This document shows, piece after piece, positions 1-8,684 of a stretch of 64,000 nucleotides of DNA; position 1 is the first letter of the stretch, and the number at the start of each line of letters is the position of its first letter. The stretch is from CAVSUZ01 sp963791885 (GTDB taxonomy: Bacteria; Pseudomonadota; Alphaproteobacteria; Acetobacterales; Acetobacteraceae), in the NCBI GenBank assembly GCA_963791885.1, contig CAWBUL010000004.1:496001-560000 (forward strand), read 5' to 3'. A program made the position numbers and the translations under genes. The notes under the pieces are model-generated. The model was not told where the DNA came from. It was given only the letters and a program-made list of their open reading frames with translations, and did not search any database.

Positions 1-94
1 GCGCGATCACCACAGCCTCGCGCGGCGCCGCGAGCGCCTGCGTGCATCCGAGTACGAGCAGCCATGCCACCAAAAGCCCGCGCGATATCGCCAT
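1..94 (-). CDS. N-terminus of an exported protein, cut by the window edge
   Basis: An ATG at 94-92 (minus strand) opens a frame that stays open to the window edge, about 31 codons. It encodes a classical signal peptide: a short basic start (MAISRG), a leucine/valine-rich core, then an Ala-X-Ala cleavage site (ALA before APREA). A Gly-Cys pair inside the core (VLGC) could also be read as a weak lipobox, so a lipoprotein is possible. The mature protein lies outside the window and its function cannot be told. Confidence 0.55.
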   Translation of the reverse strand, partial: MAISRGLLVAWLLVLGCTQALAAPREAVVIA

Positions 95-344
95 CGGCCA
101 GCCTCTGTTTCGCACTGTAGCGCAATCGAGGGAGGGGTTAACCCGCCTTTCGGTCTCACCCCTTGATTTCGACAATTTGGCCGACCGGCTGCCCGCCAAC
201 CGGAGAACCGCCTGGTGCCAGGTTGTCGGTGGCAGGTTGATTGACCCATCGCGGGGAGCAGGTGCTACTGCGCAGCCGGTGCGATGCTCCGGCCTGACGT
301 AGACGGAGAGGATCAGGGGTGCACACTCGGGAGCCCTCCGTCGC

Positions 345-635
345 CTATTTGGCGAGGAGACCAACCACTTCGCCCACCACCACCGCCGGCGGAGTCGGCA
401 GCAGTTCCTTGAAGGCCTGTTGCACAAGATCGCGTACCGTAGTGTTTGCCGCTTCAGCCTGTTTGCGCGTGTTGAAGACACTGATTGATGTGAGCGACCC
501 GTCACCGGTGTCTATGAGGCTATAGGAGACAAAGCCTGCCTGCTTGCGGAGCAACGGGTATAGGTCCTTCCGTGCGCCACGCCGGATCGCCGCGACATCA
601 CCTATGCCATTGTAGGTTCTAATTGATGCGAACAT
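345..635 (-). CDS. small antibiotic-biosynthesis-monooxygenase-like (ABM/dimeric barrel) protein
   Basis: The product is 96 residues. The start is decided by a GGAGG Shine-Dalgarno at 645-641, five bases before the ATG at 635-633; a GTG at 641 overlaps that site and is unlikely. The opening MFASIRTYNGIGD, followed by a helix and the FVSYSLIDTGDG strand, looks like the small ferredoxin-like ABM fold (PF03992 type). That fold is found in heme-degrading or quinol monooxygenases and in many uncharacterised stress proteins. No catalytic residue can be assigned by eye. The gene stands alone, downstream of and in the same direction as the 486-aa gene at 686-2146. Confidence 0.7.
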   Translation of the reverse strand: MFASIRTYNGIGDVAAIRRGARKDLYPLLRKQAGFVSYSLIDTGDGSLTSISVFNTRKQAEAANTTVRDLVQQAFKELLPTPPAVVVGEVVGLLAK

Positions 636-685
636 TTTCACCTCCCTTTGGGCCTCTCACGGGCATTGGGCAGCCTGTACTCTGC

Positions 686-2146
686 TCAGTCGGAATGCGA
701 GGGGGTGTCCGCGGTCGGACCGGCGATCAACGTCCAGAAACCGGATTTCCGACTGTGTTTGGTACGGAGGCGCGAAACGAAGGTCCCGTGCGGCTCGAAC
801 TCACCGTAGTCGCTGATGACGGACGCCAGAGCCTGGCACTCCGCCAGATGACGAGCGGCATGCCGGTAGCGCTTCGACTTGGCGCCATCGAGGGTGTCCT
901 CGATCATGGCGCGGCGAAGCAACGTTGCTGCCAGCGGATGGGCGCCCTCCAGCCACCGCGCCGCAGGATCGAGCAGGTAGTAGAGGTTGCCGTTAATCTC
1001 GCCATGACCGGCAACGACAAGGTCGGCAGCCTGCCTATGCGCGGGCCATTCGTGAAAGAAGTGCAGCGCAACCGAGAAATTCCGGAAATGTAGGGCGTGC
1101 TCCATCGCGCGCTCTTCCGCCAGCACGTCCTCGAAGTCGGGCAAAGCCATGAGGTACGAGCGCAGGCGCTCGACGGAGAGGCGGTCCTCAAAAGCCGCCC
1201 AGCGCAGCCGCTGGGCATGCGCGCCCTGGTCGGCGGCGGCGAGCGCGTCGATGTAGACGCCCTCCCACTCTGCGTCGGGACCATCCCAGCCAGGACCGTA
1301 GAGGTCGTCATCGTCCAGGTCGCCGCGCGCGGTGCGCTTCTTCGGCGTGGCGACCTCAAGGGCGGCAACCGCCTCGTTCGCGCGGCCTGCCGCGAGCAAC
1401 CGCCTACCGATCTCAGCCGCTAGATCAGGGCGAGCCCTGTCTTTGACGGGCACGAGGGCGATGTAGGCATCCACATCCCCTTCACCATCCGCGAGGTCCT
1501 GCAGGGCACGCCGAACAGCGGCGGCGCGGCTATCATAACGGCCAGTATCGGGGTGCTTCTGCATCGCCGTGATCAGTCGGGCCTTAAGCGCGGCGATACC
1601 GGGCGTGCCTAGGGCGGCGAAGATGGCCGGGACTAGCCCGTCGAACTCGCCGTAGTTATTTTTTGTCACCGCGGCGAACACGTGCTCCGCGAGCGCGACA
1701 GGATCGGGTCTGGCTTTCACTGCCAAGGTACCAAGATCCTCGCACGCGCCATGGAACACAGCTCCGACCGTGCCATTGCTGTCGTCGACCCGGTTGAGGA
1801 CGGGCTCGGCGAGCGCCATGAACCGCCACATGAGGTCGAGAGCCAGATCTGGACGCGACTGACCAACCCGCTCGGTGATCGTTGTTCGCGTGAGGTCCAG
1901 GTCCCGCACGAGATCGGCACGTTTCTGCCAATCGATGAACGAACGGGCGGAGCGGAGCGCCGTAATCCGCTTGTTCATCTCAGCGGCGATCATTTCGCCA
2001 CCAGCCTCGCCGGCCAGTTCAAAACGCAACCGACGCTTGACCGCTGGCTGCTCGCCGGCGAGTTCCAGCAGTATTCCGGCCAGACGTTCGGCGCCGAGTC
2101 GCACGAGGTTGTCGGCCGCCACCGCGACCGTCTTCTTCGCTGCCAT
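686..2146 (-). CDS. DUF6880-like hypothetical protein
   Basis: A 486-residue, helix-rich cytosolic protein with no signal peptide or membrane segment. The N-terminus (about 1-90) carries a lysine/alanine start, an LAGILLELA helix and an RSARSFIDWQKRADLV segment. I associate these with DUF6880, a family of helical-repeat proteins of unknown role. The rest is a run of amphipathic helices suggestive of a TPR-like solenoid. The assignment is from memory of the family pattern and no enzymatic motif is visible. The gene looks intact and precedes the small ABM-like gene. Confidence 0.65.
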   Translation of the reverse strand: MAAKKTVAVAADNLVRLGAERLAGILLELAGEQPAVKRRLRFELAGEAGGEMIAAEMNKRITALRSARSFIDWQKRADLVRDLDLTRTTITERVGQSRPDLALDLMWRFMALAEPVLNRVDDSNGTVGAVFHGACEDLGTLAVKARPDPVALAEHVFAAVTKNNYGEFDGLVPAIFAALGTPGIAALKARLITAMQKHPDTGRYDSRAAAVRRALQDLADGEGDVDAYIALVPVKDRARPDLAAEIGRRLLAAGRANEAVAALEVATPKKRTARGDLDDDDLYGPGWDGPDAEWEGVYIDALAAADQGAHAQRLRWAAFEDRLSVERLRSYLMALPDFEDVLAEERAMEHALHFRNFSVALHFFHEWPAHRQAADLVVAGHGEINGNLYYLLDPAARWLEGAHPLAATLLRRAMIEDTLDGAKSKRYRHAARHLAECQALASVISDYGEFEPHGTFVSRLRTKHSRKSGFWTLIAGPTADTPSHSD

Positions 2147-3243
2147 GATCCCTACGTTTTCTTTCGCCTCTCACGAGTGTCAAGCTGGGCAGGGCAGTCA
2201 GTGCGCCGGTTCAGTCAGGCAGGGAAGAGTTGCTTGCCGCATCGCTGCATAAGTGCAAGCCCGAGTTTCCATCAGACCGGCGCTCGGCACTCTGCGGCCA
2301 TCGCCCGTTGGCGGTTGGCCGCGTTTTCGACTGGACATCTCAAACCAGCTCAGCCGGCGTGAGGATGCGCGCCGCGCCCACACGGGGACGAGAGATCGGT
2401 CCCGCTTCGCCCGCCAGTGCGCAAATGGCAGTGGAGCCCGGCAAACGCCGGCACGGTGTCCGTCATAGAAATCCTGATGAAAAACGAAAACCTGAAATTT
2501 GACGTTCATGTGGGCAGCACACCCGACCGGGGGGCTGGGGTGGGGGGCTTAGACAGATGGAGGGCGGGGGGTTGGGTGCGCTCGCGGAGACTGCTGCACG
2601 GTGAGGCAAACTGCGCCGGTGCCGGAGGCTCGCCGCGCGGCGTGGTAAGCGGCGTGGTAAATTGTCACTCTGCCAGGGGCAACTGCGAGGTTCTCATAGG
2701 CACGACAAGCGGGACATCAGGCGGGCGCGCAGCGCCAGTATGGCGTCCTCGACCGTGTCGAGCAGGTCCCGAGGACACGTCGGCGCGAACGCGCATATGC
2801 CTGGGCCCACAGTCTTCAGCGGCTTCCTGACCAGCTGCGCGCGATGCCTGACACTCCACCTTCGTGCTGCCGGAGGTGTCGCGGCACAAGCCGATCGAGA
2901 CGCTCACGGCTCATGTGAAGCGCCATGATTTGTTCCAGAACTATGCGGGACCAGCGTTCCTCTGATCGCGGGGCACATCTCCCTCGGCTTCCTGAACGCA
3001 CCCCATCGATACTCATTGTGCAGAACGGTGGTCAACCGCTACGGCGGCCCTTCATGCATAAACTGCTCCGGCGAAACTCACGCAAACGCACCAGCAGCAA
3101 CGCCATCGCCGCGAGCTGCCGAGGCCCAACCGACATGGGATGATGTAACTCGTCGATGTCGAAATCCAGATAGCGACCACGAGATGCTGGCTCGGTGAAA
3201 TCACCGGCGGACACGAAACCGAATTGGAGAAGATGATGGCGGC
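2147..3243. other. 1.1-kb stretch without a recognisable gene; G-rich tract and decayed coding remnants
   Basis: Only short, overlapping ORFs on both strands occur here. A G-rich tract lies at about 2529-2576. A plus-strand stretch near 2845-2952 reads as plausible protein (FVLPEVSRHKPIETL and onward) but has no start and soon meets a stop. A minus-strand stretch near 3032-3214 (RYLDFDIDELHHP) also looks protein-like. I read these as remnants of mobile or phage genes and cannot name them. The promoter of the 486-aa gene probably lies in 2150-2260. Confidence 0.4.
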
Positions 3244-3525
3244 TTAAGCCGCGATCCCCCGGAGATCGAGGCCCGCGTTGGCGCTGCGTCCGAGTTGCGC
3301 CACATAGTCCGCCCGGGCCTGCCGTGCCGCTTCCAGGTCGTTGTGTTCGTAAGCGTTCGCTGTTTCGTTTGCAAGCTTCGCCGCCGTGCGCGCCGGCCCC
3401 ACCGCGCTGTCAACGCCGCGAGCCTGCATGTGGTCGGCAAAGTCAGCCAGATTGAGGGCGTAATGGCGGAAGCTGGCGATACGGGTGGCCTTAGTCTCCG
3501 CAGCCGTTCTCTCGAGGCGGGTCAT
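3244..3525 (-). CDS. small hypothetical protein, 93 aa
   Basis: An alanine-rich, probably helical protein of 93 residues, preceded by a good ribosome-binding site (AAAGGA eight bases before the ATG). It contains ADFADHMQARGVD and an AANAYEHNDLEAARQARADY-like helix. No signal peptide, membrane segment or known motif is visible, and I do not recognise the family. It lies about 190 bp from the left end of the IS66 element and is not disrupted by it. Confidence 0.55.
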   Translation of the reverse strand: MTRLERTAAETKATRIASFRHYALNLADFADHMQARGVDSAVGPARTAAKLANETANAYEHNDLEAARQARADYVAQLGRSANAGLDLRGIAA

Positions 3526-3713
3526 TTACTCGTTCCTTTCGGGGATAACAGATCAGATCAAAGAGTATGGCAATGACGGCGAGTTGCAGCAGCGCGCCGA
3601 AGAAGATGCAAAGGCTTATTTGATTTACTCGATGCCAGCGCAACGTTTGACACTGCCGTATGCTTCCTCGGTCCCTCTGGGCATCGACATGACGGTTCTC
3701 TGTGGAACTACTG

Positions 3714-3721
3714 GGAGGACC
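3714..3721. repeat. IS66 target-site duplication, left copy
   Basis: GGAGGACC lies directly outside the left inverted repeat of the IS66 element. It is repeated exactly at 6184-6191 outside the right end. Eight base pairs is the duplication length known for IS66-family elements. Confidence 0.92.
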
Positions 3722-3734
3722 GTAAGCGGTGGCT

Positions 3735-5276
3735 TCAGACCACGTTTGCCCAGGGGAGCAGCTGGTCGAGCTTTGACATGGGCCAGTGCTGGGCGATTTT
3801 GGTGAGGGTATCGGTCAAATAACGCTGTGGCTCGACACCGTTCAACTTGCAGGTTTCGACGAGCGAAGCGATGAGACCCCAGGCAGCTGCTCCCTCATCA
3901 TGGCCCGCGAACAGGGCATTCTTGCGGTTCAGCGTGATTGGGCGAATGGCTCGCTCGACCGTATTGTTATCGATTTCGATAGTGCCGTCATCGAGGAACC
4001 GCGTCAGCCCGTCACGGCGCTTGAGGCCGTAGCGGATGATTTCGGCCATTTTGCCGCTCTGGGGCAGGAGCGGCAGCTTCTGCTCCAGCCAACGGAACAG
4101 ATCGTCGATGAGTGGCACGGTCCTGACCTGACGCGCGGCACGACGTTCCTCGGCACTCCGACCACGGAGCTCGGTCTCGATCTGGTAAAGCGCGGCAATC
4201 CGATTCAGGACCTCGGCAGCGATCGGCGCAGACCCGCCCTTGTTGATGTCAAAGAAGTCTCTTCGCCAATGTGCCCAGCAAAGAGCCAGGTCCAAGGGAT
4301 CTTCCTTCCGACGGCCATCGGTCAGGGCGTTATAGCCGGTGTATCCGTCCACCTGGAGAACGCCCTTGAAGCCGCGGAGTGCCTGACGCGCATATTCCCC
4401 AGCACGGCCTGGTGCATAAACGTAGACGACGCCGGGAGGATCAGGGCCGTTCCATGGCCGATCGTCGCGAGCGATTGCCCACAGATAGCCGGTCTTTGTC
4501 TTGCCACGCCCAGGATCGAGCACGGGCACCGTCGTTTCATCGCAGAACAACTTGGTCGATCGTTTCAGCAACTCCAGCATGCGCGCGACGATCGGCCTCA
4601 AGGCAAAGGCGCTGCGCCCCACCCAATCGGCCAGACAGGAGCGATCGATCCTGATGCCTTGGCGCTGCAGGATCTGGTGCTGGCGATACAACGGCAGATG
4701 GTCGGCATATTTGCTGACCAGGACATGGGCCAGCATCGCCTCGGTGGGTAGGCCAGCTTCGATGATATGCGGCGGCGCCGGTGCCTGGCTAACGCCCTCG
4801 CGACACGAACGGCAGCCATATTTCGGCCGACGGGTCACGAGGACACGATGCTGGGCAGGGATAACGTCAAGGCGCTCGGATTTGTCCTCACCGATGACAT
4901 GCAATGCTCCACCGCAGCAGGGGCAGATCTGGTTCTCGGGCTCGATGACGATTTCGACGCGCGGCAAATGATCCGGCAGATCACCGCGCTTGACGCCATG
5001 GCGTCTGACACGCGTCGCGTCCTGGCTCTCCGCTTTGGCTTTTGCCGCGGCAATTCCCGTCTCGAGATCCTCAAGCCCAAGCGCCATCTGTTCTGGCGGC
5101 AGCTGTTCTGAACTCTTGCCATACTGACGGCGGATATATTTATCGAGGATGCGCTCGAGCCGCTCGATCTCTTCGTCACGATGCGATAGCGCTGCATCCT
5201 TCTCGGCCAGACTTGCCGTCAGGCGCTCGATCAGCGCATGAGCCTCAGCAAGATTTTGCGGCAGAGCGGCATCCAT
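3735..5276 (-). CDS. tnpC: IS66 family transposase (TnpC)
   Basis: A 513-residue DDE transposase, full length for the family. The N-terminus has a leucine-zipper-like coiled coil (about 8-60) and the RRQYGKSSE segment. Next comes a zinc-binding motif (CPCCGG near 120, CRSC near 158). The catalytic core has Asp in DETTVPVLD, Asp in LQVDGYTGYNAL and Glu in IDNNTVERAIRP. The C-terminal FAGHDEGAAAW and the terminal helix are also present. Its stop codon lies next to the left inverted repeat. It is the last gene of the tnpA-tnpB-tnpC unit. Confidence 0.96.
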   Translation of the reverse strand: MDAALPQNLAEAHALIERLTASLAEKDAALSHRDEEIERLERILDKYIRRQYGKSSEQLPPEQMALGLEDLETGIAAAKAKAESQDATRVRRHGVKRGDLPDHLPRVEIVIEPENQICPCCGGALHVIGEDKSERLDVIPAQHRVLVTRRPKYGCRSCREGVSQAPAPPHIIEAGLPTEAMLAHVLVSKYADHLPLYRQHQILQRQGIRIDRSCLADWVGRSAFALRPIVARMLELLKRSTKLFCDETTVPVLDPGRGKTKTGYLWAIARDDRPWNGPDPPGVVYVYAPGRAGEYARQALRGFKGVLQVDGYTGYNALTDGRRKEDPLDLALCWAHWRRDFFDINKGGSAPIAAEVLNRIAALYQIETELRGRSAEERRAARQVRTVPLIDDLFRWLEQKLPLLPQSGKMAEIIRYGLKRRDGLTRFLDDGTIEIDNNTVERAIRPITLNRKNALFAGHDEGAAAWGLIASLVETCKLNGVEPQRYLTDTLTKIAQHWPMSKLDQLLPWANVV

Positions 5277-5343
5277 GGCAACTCGAGTAAATCACATTCC
5301 GACCGATTTGTGATCACCAATATCGTGTGTGAGCATCGAGCGA

Positions 5344-5697
5344 TCACAGCACTTCCTGCGGCGCACGCACACGCCGCACATGCACGCGCGTCCAATCGAG
5401 ACCTTCGAATAACGTGGTCAATTGTGCCGGTGACAGACGCATCACGCCTGCCTCAATCCGAGGCCAGCGGAACTTGCCATCCTCCAGACGCTTGGAGATC
5501 AACACTATGCCCGTGCCGTCCCAGAAGATCATCTTGATCCTGTCCGCGCGGCGCGCCCTGAAGACGTAAACAACGCCCGAATAAGGATCGGTGCCCAGTT
5601 CCTCTTTGACGATGGCAGCCAGGCCATCGATGCCTTTGCGGAAGTCGACGGGTTGGACCGCAACCATCACCCGAACAGGACCGGTCGGAAAGATCAC
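5344..5697 (-). CDS. tnpB: IS66 accessory protein TnpB
   Basis: A 117-residue protein with the typical IS66 Orf2 start (IFPTGPVRVMVAVQPVDFRK) and the family signatures GIDGLAAIV, YVFRARRADRIKMIFWDGTG and KRLEDGKFRWP. It is needed with TnpA for transposition of IS66-type elements, though its biochemical role is unclear. It overlaps tnpA by 4 bp (5694-5697), indicating translational coupling, and lies 67 bp upstream of tnpC. Confidence 0.95.
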   Translation of the reverse strand: MIFPTGPVRVMVAVQPVDFRKGIDGLAAIVKEELGTDPYSGVVYVFRARRADRIKMIFWDGTGIVLISKRLEDGKFRWPRIEAGVMRLSPAQLTTLFEGLDWTRVHVRRVRAPQEVL

Positions 5698-6104
5698 CTG
5701 GCGGCCTTGAGTGCCCGGATGATCCTCTCAACCAGTGCAGCATCAGCACCATCGTTGACCCGAACGGCAATCGGGCCCGCCTCGATCTCGATGATCGGCA
5801 CCGCACCGGCATGCTTCGGCTTGGTCTCGGGCGGCAAGGGTCCGGCAGCCTCGACCGTGGCAAAGGCTGGGCCGCCCGTGAGAACAAGAGAGCCCTCGCG
5901 GGCGGCTTTCCGCCAAGCGTAGATCTGTGACGGCAGGACATCGTGACGGCGAGCAACCTGCGACACCATCGCGCCAGGCACCACACTCTCAGCGACAATC
6001 CGTGCCTTCGCCTCATCCGACCAACGGCGTCGGCGCTCCGCACCGCTCAGAATTTCAATCCGGCGCGGTCGCTCCACAGACGAACCGTCGTTAACCACGT
6101 CCAT
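5694..6104 (-). CDS. tnpA: IS66 accessory protein TnpA
   Basis: First gene of the IS66 element, about 136 residues from the ATG at 6104. A TTG at 6122 would add six residues and cannot be excluded. The central helix-turn-helix (RRRWSDEAKARIVAES, then VSQVARRHDVLPSQIYAW) is the standard transposase-8-type DNA-binding domain. The C-terminal half (IIEIEAGPIAVRVNDGAD) matches the conserved tail. It presumably binds the element ends. The gene is intact. Confidence 0.92.
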   Translation of the reverse strand: MDVVNDGSSVERPRRIEILSGAERRRRWSDEAKARIVAESVVPGAMVSQVARRHDVLPSQIYAWRKAAREGSLVLTGGPAFATVEAAGPLPPETKPKHAGAVPIIEIEAGPIAVRVNDGADAALVERIIRALKAAR

Positions 6105-6183
6105 AACATCAGCTCTTGCCAACAGGACGACAAACTTGCCTCAGCTGACATTCATAAACGACGTGCCCCGTGCCACCGCTTAC

Positions 6184-6191
6184 GGAGGACC
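6184..6191. repeat. IS66 target-site duplication, right copy
   Basis: GGAGGACC, identical to 3714-3721, immediately after the right inverted repeat of the IS66 element. Confidence 0.92.
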
Positions 6192-6213
6192 ATTCCTCCC
6201 CGTGCTCAGCCGA

Positions 6214-6444
6214 TCAGGTCGGATCGCGCCGGCTCCAGCGCCAGTTCTCGGGCGGCGGCGCATCCGGGTGCATTAACCGGTTCGCGACCCAGGCTTCGAG
6301 CCAGTCCGCGACCTCCGGCGGGATGACCTCGCGACCTGTGGCCCAAACTCTCGTTAGCCGGTCGGAGCAGCGCAGCAGGGGAGCCAGCCCGCGCTGCGAT
6401 AGGCCGAGAGTGTTCAGGCACTCGCGGTAACGGGTCGGCGTCAT
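6214..6444 (-). CDS. small helix-turn-helix protein, 76 aa
   Basis: A 76-residue basic protein starting MTPTRYRECLNTLGLSQRGL. The segment LGLSQRGLAPLLRCSDRLTR reads as a helix-turn-helix: two short helices with a polar turn. A tryptophan-rich tail follows (WATGREVIPPEVADWLEAW). Short proteins of this type are frequent in alphaproteobacterial accessory DNA and are presumed DNA-binding regulators; the target is unknown. The IS66 right end lies 30 bp beyond its stop codon, so the coding sequence was spared. Confidence 0.7.
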   Translation of the reverse strand: MTPTRYRECLNTLGLSQRGLAPLLRCSDRLTRVWATGREVIPPEVADWLEAWVANRLMHPDAPPPENWRWSRRDPT

Positions 6445-6472
6445 GCCGGCATCCTCGATCGCGTTGCCAGCG

Positions 6473-6814
6473 TCAGACGATCGCTCGTGGCATGTAGTCC
6501 GCCGCCACTTCGCTTGCTACATCGAGGCTGCTGTGCAGCAGCAGCTTGAGCACTTGTTCGCGGCTCAGCGACTTCTCGCGCAGCAACGTCTCTGCCAGTC
6601 GCTCCACCGTCGCCCAATGGTGCTGCACGGCCTTGGTCGATGGGTGGTTTGTGCGGGTCTCGGTATCGAGCGGCCTGCCAAGGTAGAGCGCCCTGAACGC
6701 CAACTCTGCCTGCTGGTATGCGGCATATATCTCGTATGGCATCTGCTGCGTTCGCCGCTGCACGTGGGGCAGCGAGTGTTTGGAGACGGAATTGAATGGG
6801 ATCACTTCACACAT
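6473..6814 (-). CDS. hypothetical protein, about 113 aa
   Basis: The most likely start is the ATG at 6814 (MCEVIPFNSVSKHS), because the upstream extension is low-complexity and unlike protein. The body has an aromatic helix (MPYEIYAAYQQAELAFRALY) and two amphipathic helices (KAVQHHWATVERLAETLL, REQVLKLLLHSSLDVASEV). No motif, signal or membrane segment is visible and I do not recognise the family. It lies 28 bp upstream of the small HTH gene in the same direction, so the two may be co-transcribed. Confidence 0.5.
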   Translation of the reverse strand: MCEVIPFNSVSKHSLPHVQRRTQQMPYEIYAAYQQAELAFRALYLGRPLDTETRTNHPSTKAVQHHWATVERLAETLLREKSLSREQVLKLLLHSSLDVASEVAADYMPRAIV

Positions 6815-7568
6815 CGGGGTCTTGCCTCTCGATTGCCGGGCCTGACTGCCTCGGACGCTCACTATCGACCCACCAACTTGCTGCAGCGGCGCCGCATGTC
6901 GGTGTTCAGTTTGTCGGGGCAGCTTCTGCACGAAAGGCCGCGGCAACCGTTAGTCATGGTTGTGCATCATGAGTATCGTTGGGGTGCATATGTGTGCGCG
7001 ATATCGCTGGCATCACATACGAGCTGATCAGGGCTCGCCATCACCGCCGGACCAAACAGGCTCCGGCCTGCACCACTGGATTTCCTGCCTGGGAGCACCA
7101 CTGGCACGCTTCACCAACATGGCACACAATGGTTACGTCCGGGCGCATCTAAAAAACGGTCGGGCAACGACATCACTGGGGACTTCATCGAACCTAACGG
7201 GGAGTCGCGGCACTGCACGCTGCACACTGAAGGGCACGGCAACCTGCTGTTCAGCGAGTATCCATAGTCACCCGGGCCGCCGCGGCTGAGAACCGACAAG
7301 TTTGGCACTGCCTTTCATGGCAGACGCCGGCGCTTTTATCATAATGTAGAAGCCAATCCTAAGCGCATCGACGAGATGGAGTCTGCACCCCCGCAGTCAG
7401 CTTGATGAAGAGCCTGGAGCATGATCAGCCGGACACACCTGGATCGGAGCTGCGCTGCCAGAGTGTTTCGCTTTTAATACCGTCCCTCCACTCTGATGAC
7501 CGCTTCGGGTGGGCAGCGGCCTGTCGGTGTTCGGCGCTGATGCAGTAGCGGGAGGAGAGGCTCTAGCG
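6815..7568. other. 754-bp stretch with no confident gene
   Basis: Only weak ORFs occur here. A plus-strand frame open from about 7027 to a stop at 7267 ends in a protein-like segment (NDITGDFIEPNGESRH, then HGNLLFSEYP). It has no usable start codon, and a stop precedes it. It may be the 3' remnant of a lost gene. No tRNA, repeat or clear regulatory structure was found. Confidence 0.35.
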
Positions 7569-8684
7569 TTACGTCCCGATCAATGCGTCCGCAACCAGGT
7601 CTCTGGCTACCGGCAGAACCCTCTCGAAGATGGCCGGGTCGCGAAGCAGTTCCACCTTGAACCCGGGAAAGCCGGACAGCGACTTCGTGGAAAGCGGACC
7701 AACAGCAGCAACGAAGGCATCGTAATGTCTCTGTCGGTCTCCGTCCGCAGTGAGACCAGGTCTCTGCTTTAGATATCCGAACGACGGGGAGACAAGACCA
7801 CCTGCAGACCACAGATGCAGCGGGTAGACTTTCCGTCCAGACGGCGTGAGAAAAACTCCACAGATGGAACCTTGTGTGCTTGGCATCACCACTTCGCCGT
7901 TCAGTTCGTGGATCAGACGCAGGAACGCGTGCGCACCGTCCACTGCCTCCTGGCCGCGCGGCTGGATAACCTTCGTGATCCAATCCTCGATATCAATCGG
8001 AGCAGGCAAATCCCGTCCCGTACTCTTCTGTGCGGCTGCCCGCTGCGTCTCACCGATAATGCGTGGGACCAGGGTCGTCACACCGCCATCCCCCTCGAAC
8101 CAGCGTAGTTCAACGGCGCGAACATCGGCACGCATTTGCTCGTTAAGAAATTCCACCACCCGCGCGAGTTCCGAGGGGACGACATCAGCCACGAAGACCG
8201 GCTTGATGCGGCCTGCCTTGAGATTGGCATCCACTTGCTCCCAGAAGGCGGAAGTGTCGGCATCGCCAAGGAAAGAGGAAAGCACCTCTTCGGCATTGGC
8301 CTCCCACGACGCGCATGTCGTGCGGAATGCCTCGGCAATCGAGCCAGCCTGCCAGTAAGCCACCCCGTTGGCAGCATAATCCAGAAGCTGGCCGACTATT
8401 TCCCGACGAAGTCGGGTATCCGAAGCCCGCTTCAGTTCGACAAGAACTGGCACCGCATTTCTGGTCACGAACAGATGGTCGAGCGACCAGCGGCCGCTGC
8501 TGTCGAGACTGTCGCCGACGGGTTGCTCTCGACGGATGAGCAGGAGGTCGCCATCGGTATCACCGATCAACTCGGGATATCGGGCGACGAGATCCTGCAT
8601 CTTATCTTCGCTCGATGGGGCGCTTGGCCGCATTCGCGTGAGGCCGTTGTTGCCATCGACAAGAAAAACCGCTCCACCGCTCAT
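7569..8684 (-). CDS. PD-(D/E)XK nuclease-like protein, 371 aa
   Basis: Start chosen at the ATG at 8684 (MSGGAVFLVDGNNG), with AAGGG about eight bases upstream; the longer frame to 8753 has an implausible N-terminus. Residues about 60-125 hold a nuclease-like core: an acidic SLDHLF, then PVLVELKRASD (the ExK signature), then EIVGQLLDYAANG (a Q-xxx-Y motif). This pattern is shared with NucS/DUF91-type and restriction-type PD-(D/E)XK folds. The C-terminal 240 residues are not recognised; they include an ADVVPSELARVVEFLNEQ helix. The role could be DNA repair or defence, but activity is inferred from motifs only. The gene is single and intact, in accessory DNA. Confidence 0.6.
   Translation of the reverse strand: MSGGAVFLVDGNNGLTRMRPSAPSSEDKMQDLVARYPELIGDTDGDLLLIRREQPVGDSLDSSGRWSLDHLFVTRNAVPVLVELKRASDTRLRREIVGQLLDYAANGVAYWQAGSIAEAFRTTCASWEANAEEVLSSFLGDADTSAFWEQVDANLKAGRIKPVFVADVVPSELARVVEFLNEQMRADVRAVELRWFEGDGGVTTLVPRIIGETQRAAAQKSTGRDLPAPIDIEDWITKVIQPRGQEAVDGAHAFLRLIHELNGEVVMPSTQGSICGVFLTPSGRKVYPLHLWSAGGLVSPSFGYLKQRPGLTADGDRQRHYDAFVAAVGPLSTKSLSGFPGFKVELLRDPAIFERVLPVARDLVADALIGT

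Larger units (their letters stand above)
3722..6183 (-). mobile_element. complete IS66-family insertion sequence
   Basis: A 2462-bp element. The ends are inverted repeats GTAAGCGGTGGC (3722-3733) and its complement (6172-6183), followed inward by a weaker shared CACGT. The exact 8-bp duplication GGAGGACC flanks both sides. It carries the standard IS66 gene order on the minus strand: tnpA (5694-6104), tnpB (5344-5697) and tnpC (3735-5276). All three frames look intact, so the element may still be mobile. The perfect duplication argues for a fairly recent insertion with no later rearrangement. Confidence 0.95.

Noticed and set aside
7027..7267. Protein-like plus-strand frame ending HGNLLFSEYP
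   Set aside because: No start codon or ribosome site and a stop just upstream; noted only as a possible remnant.
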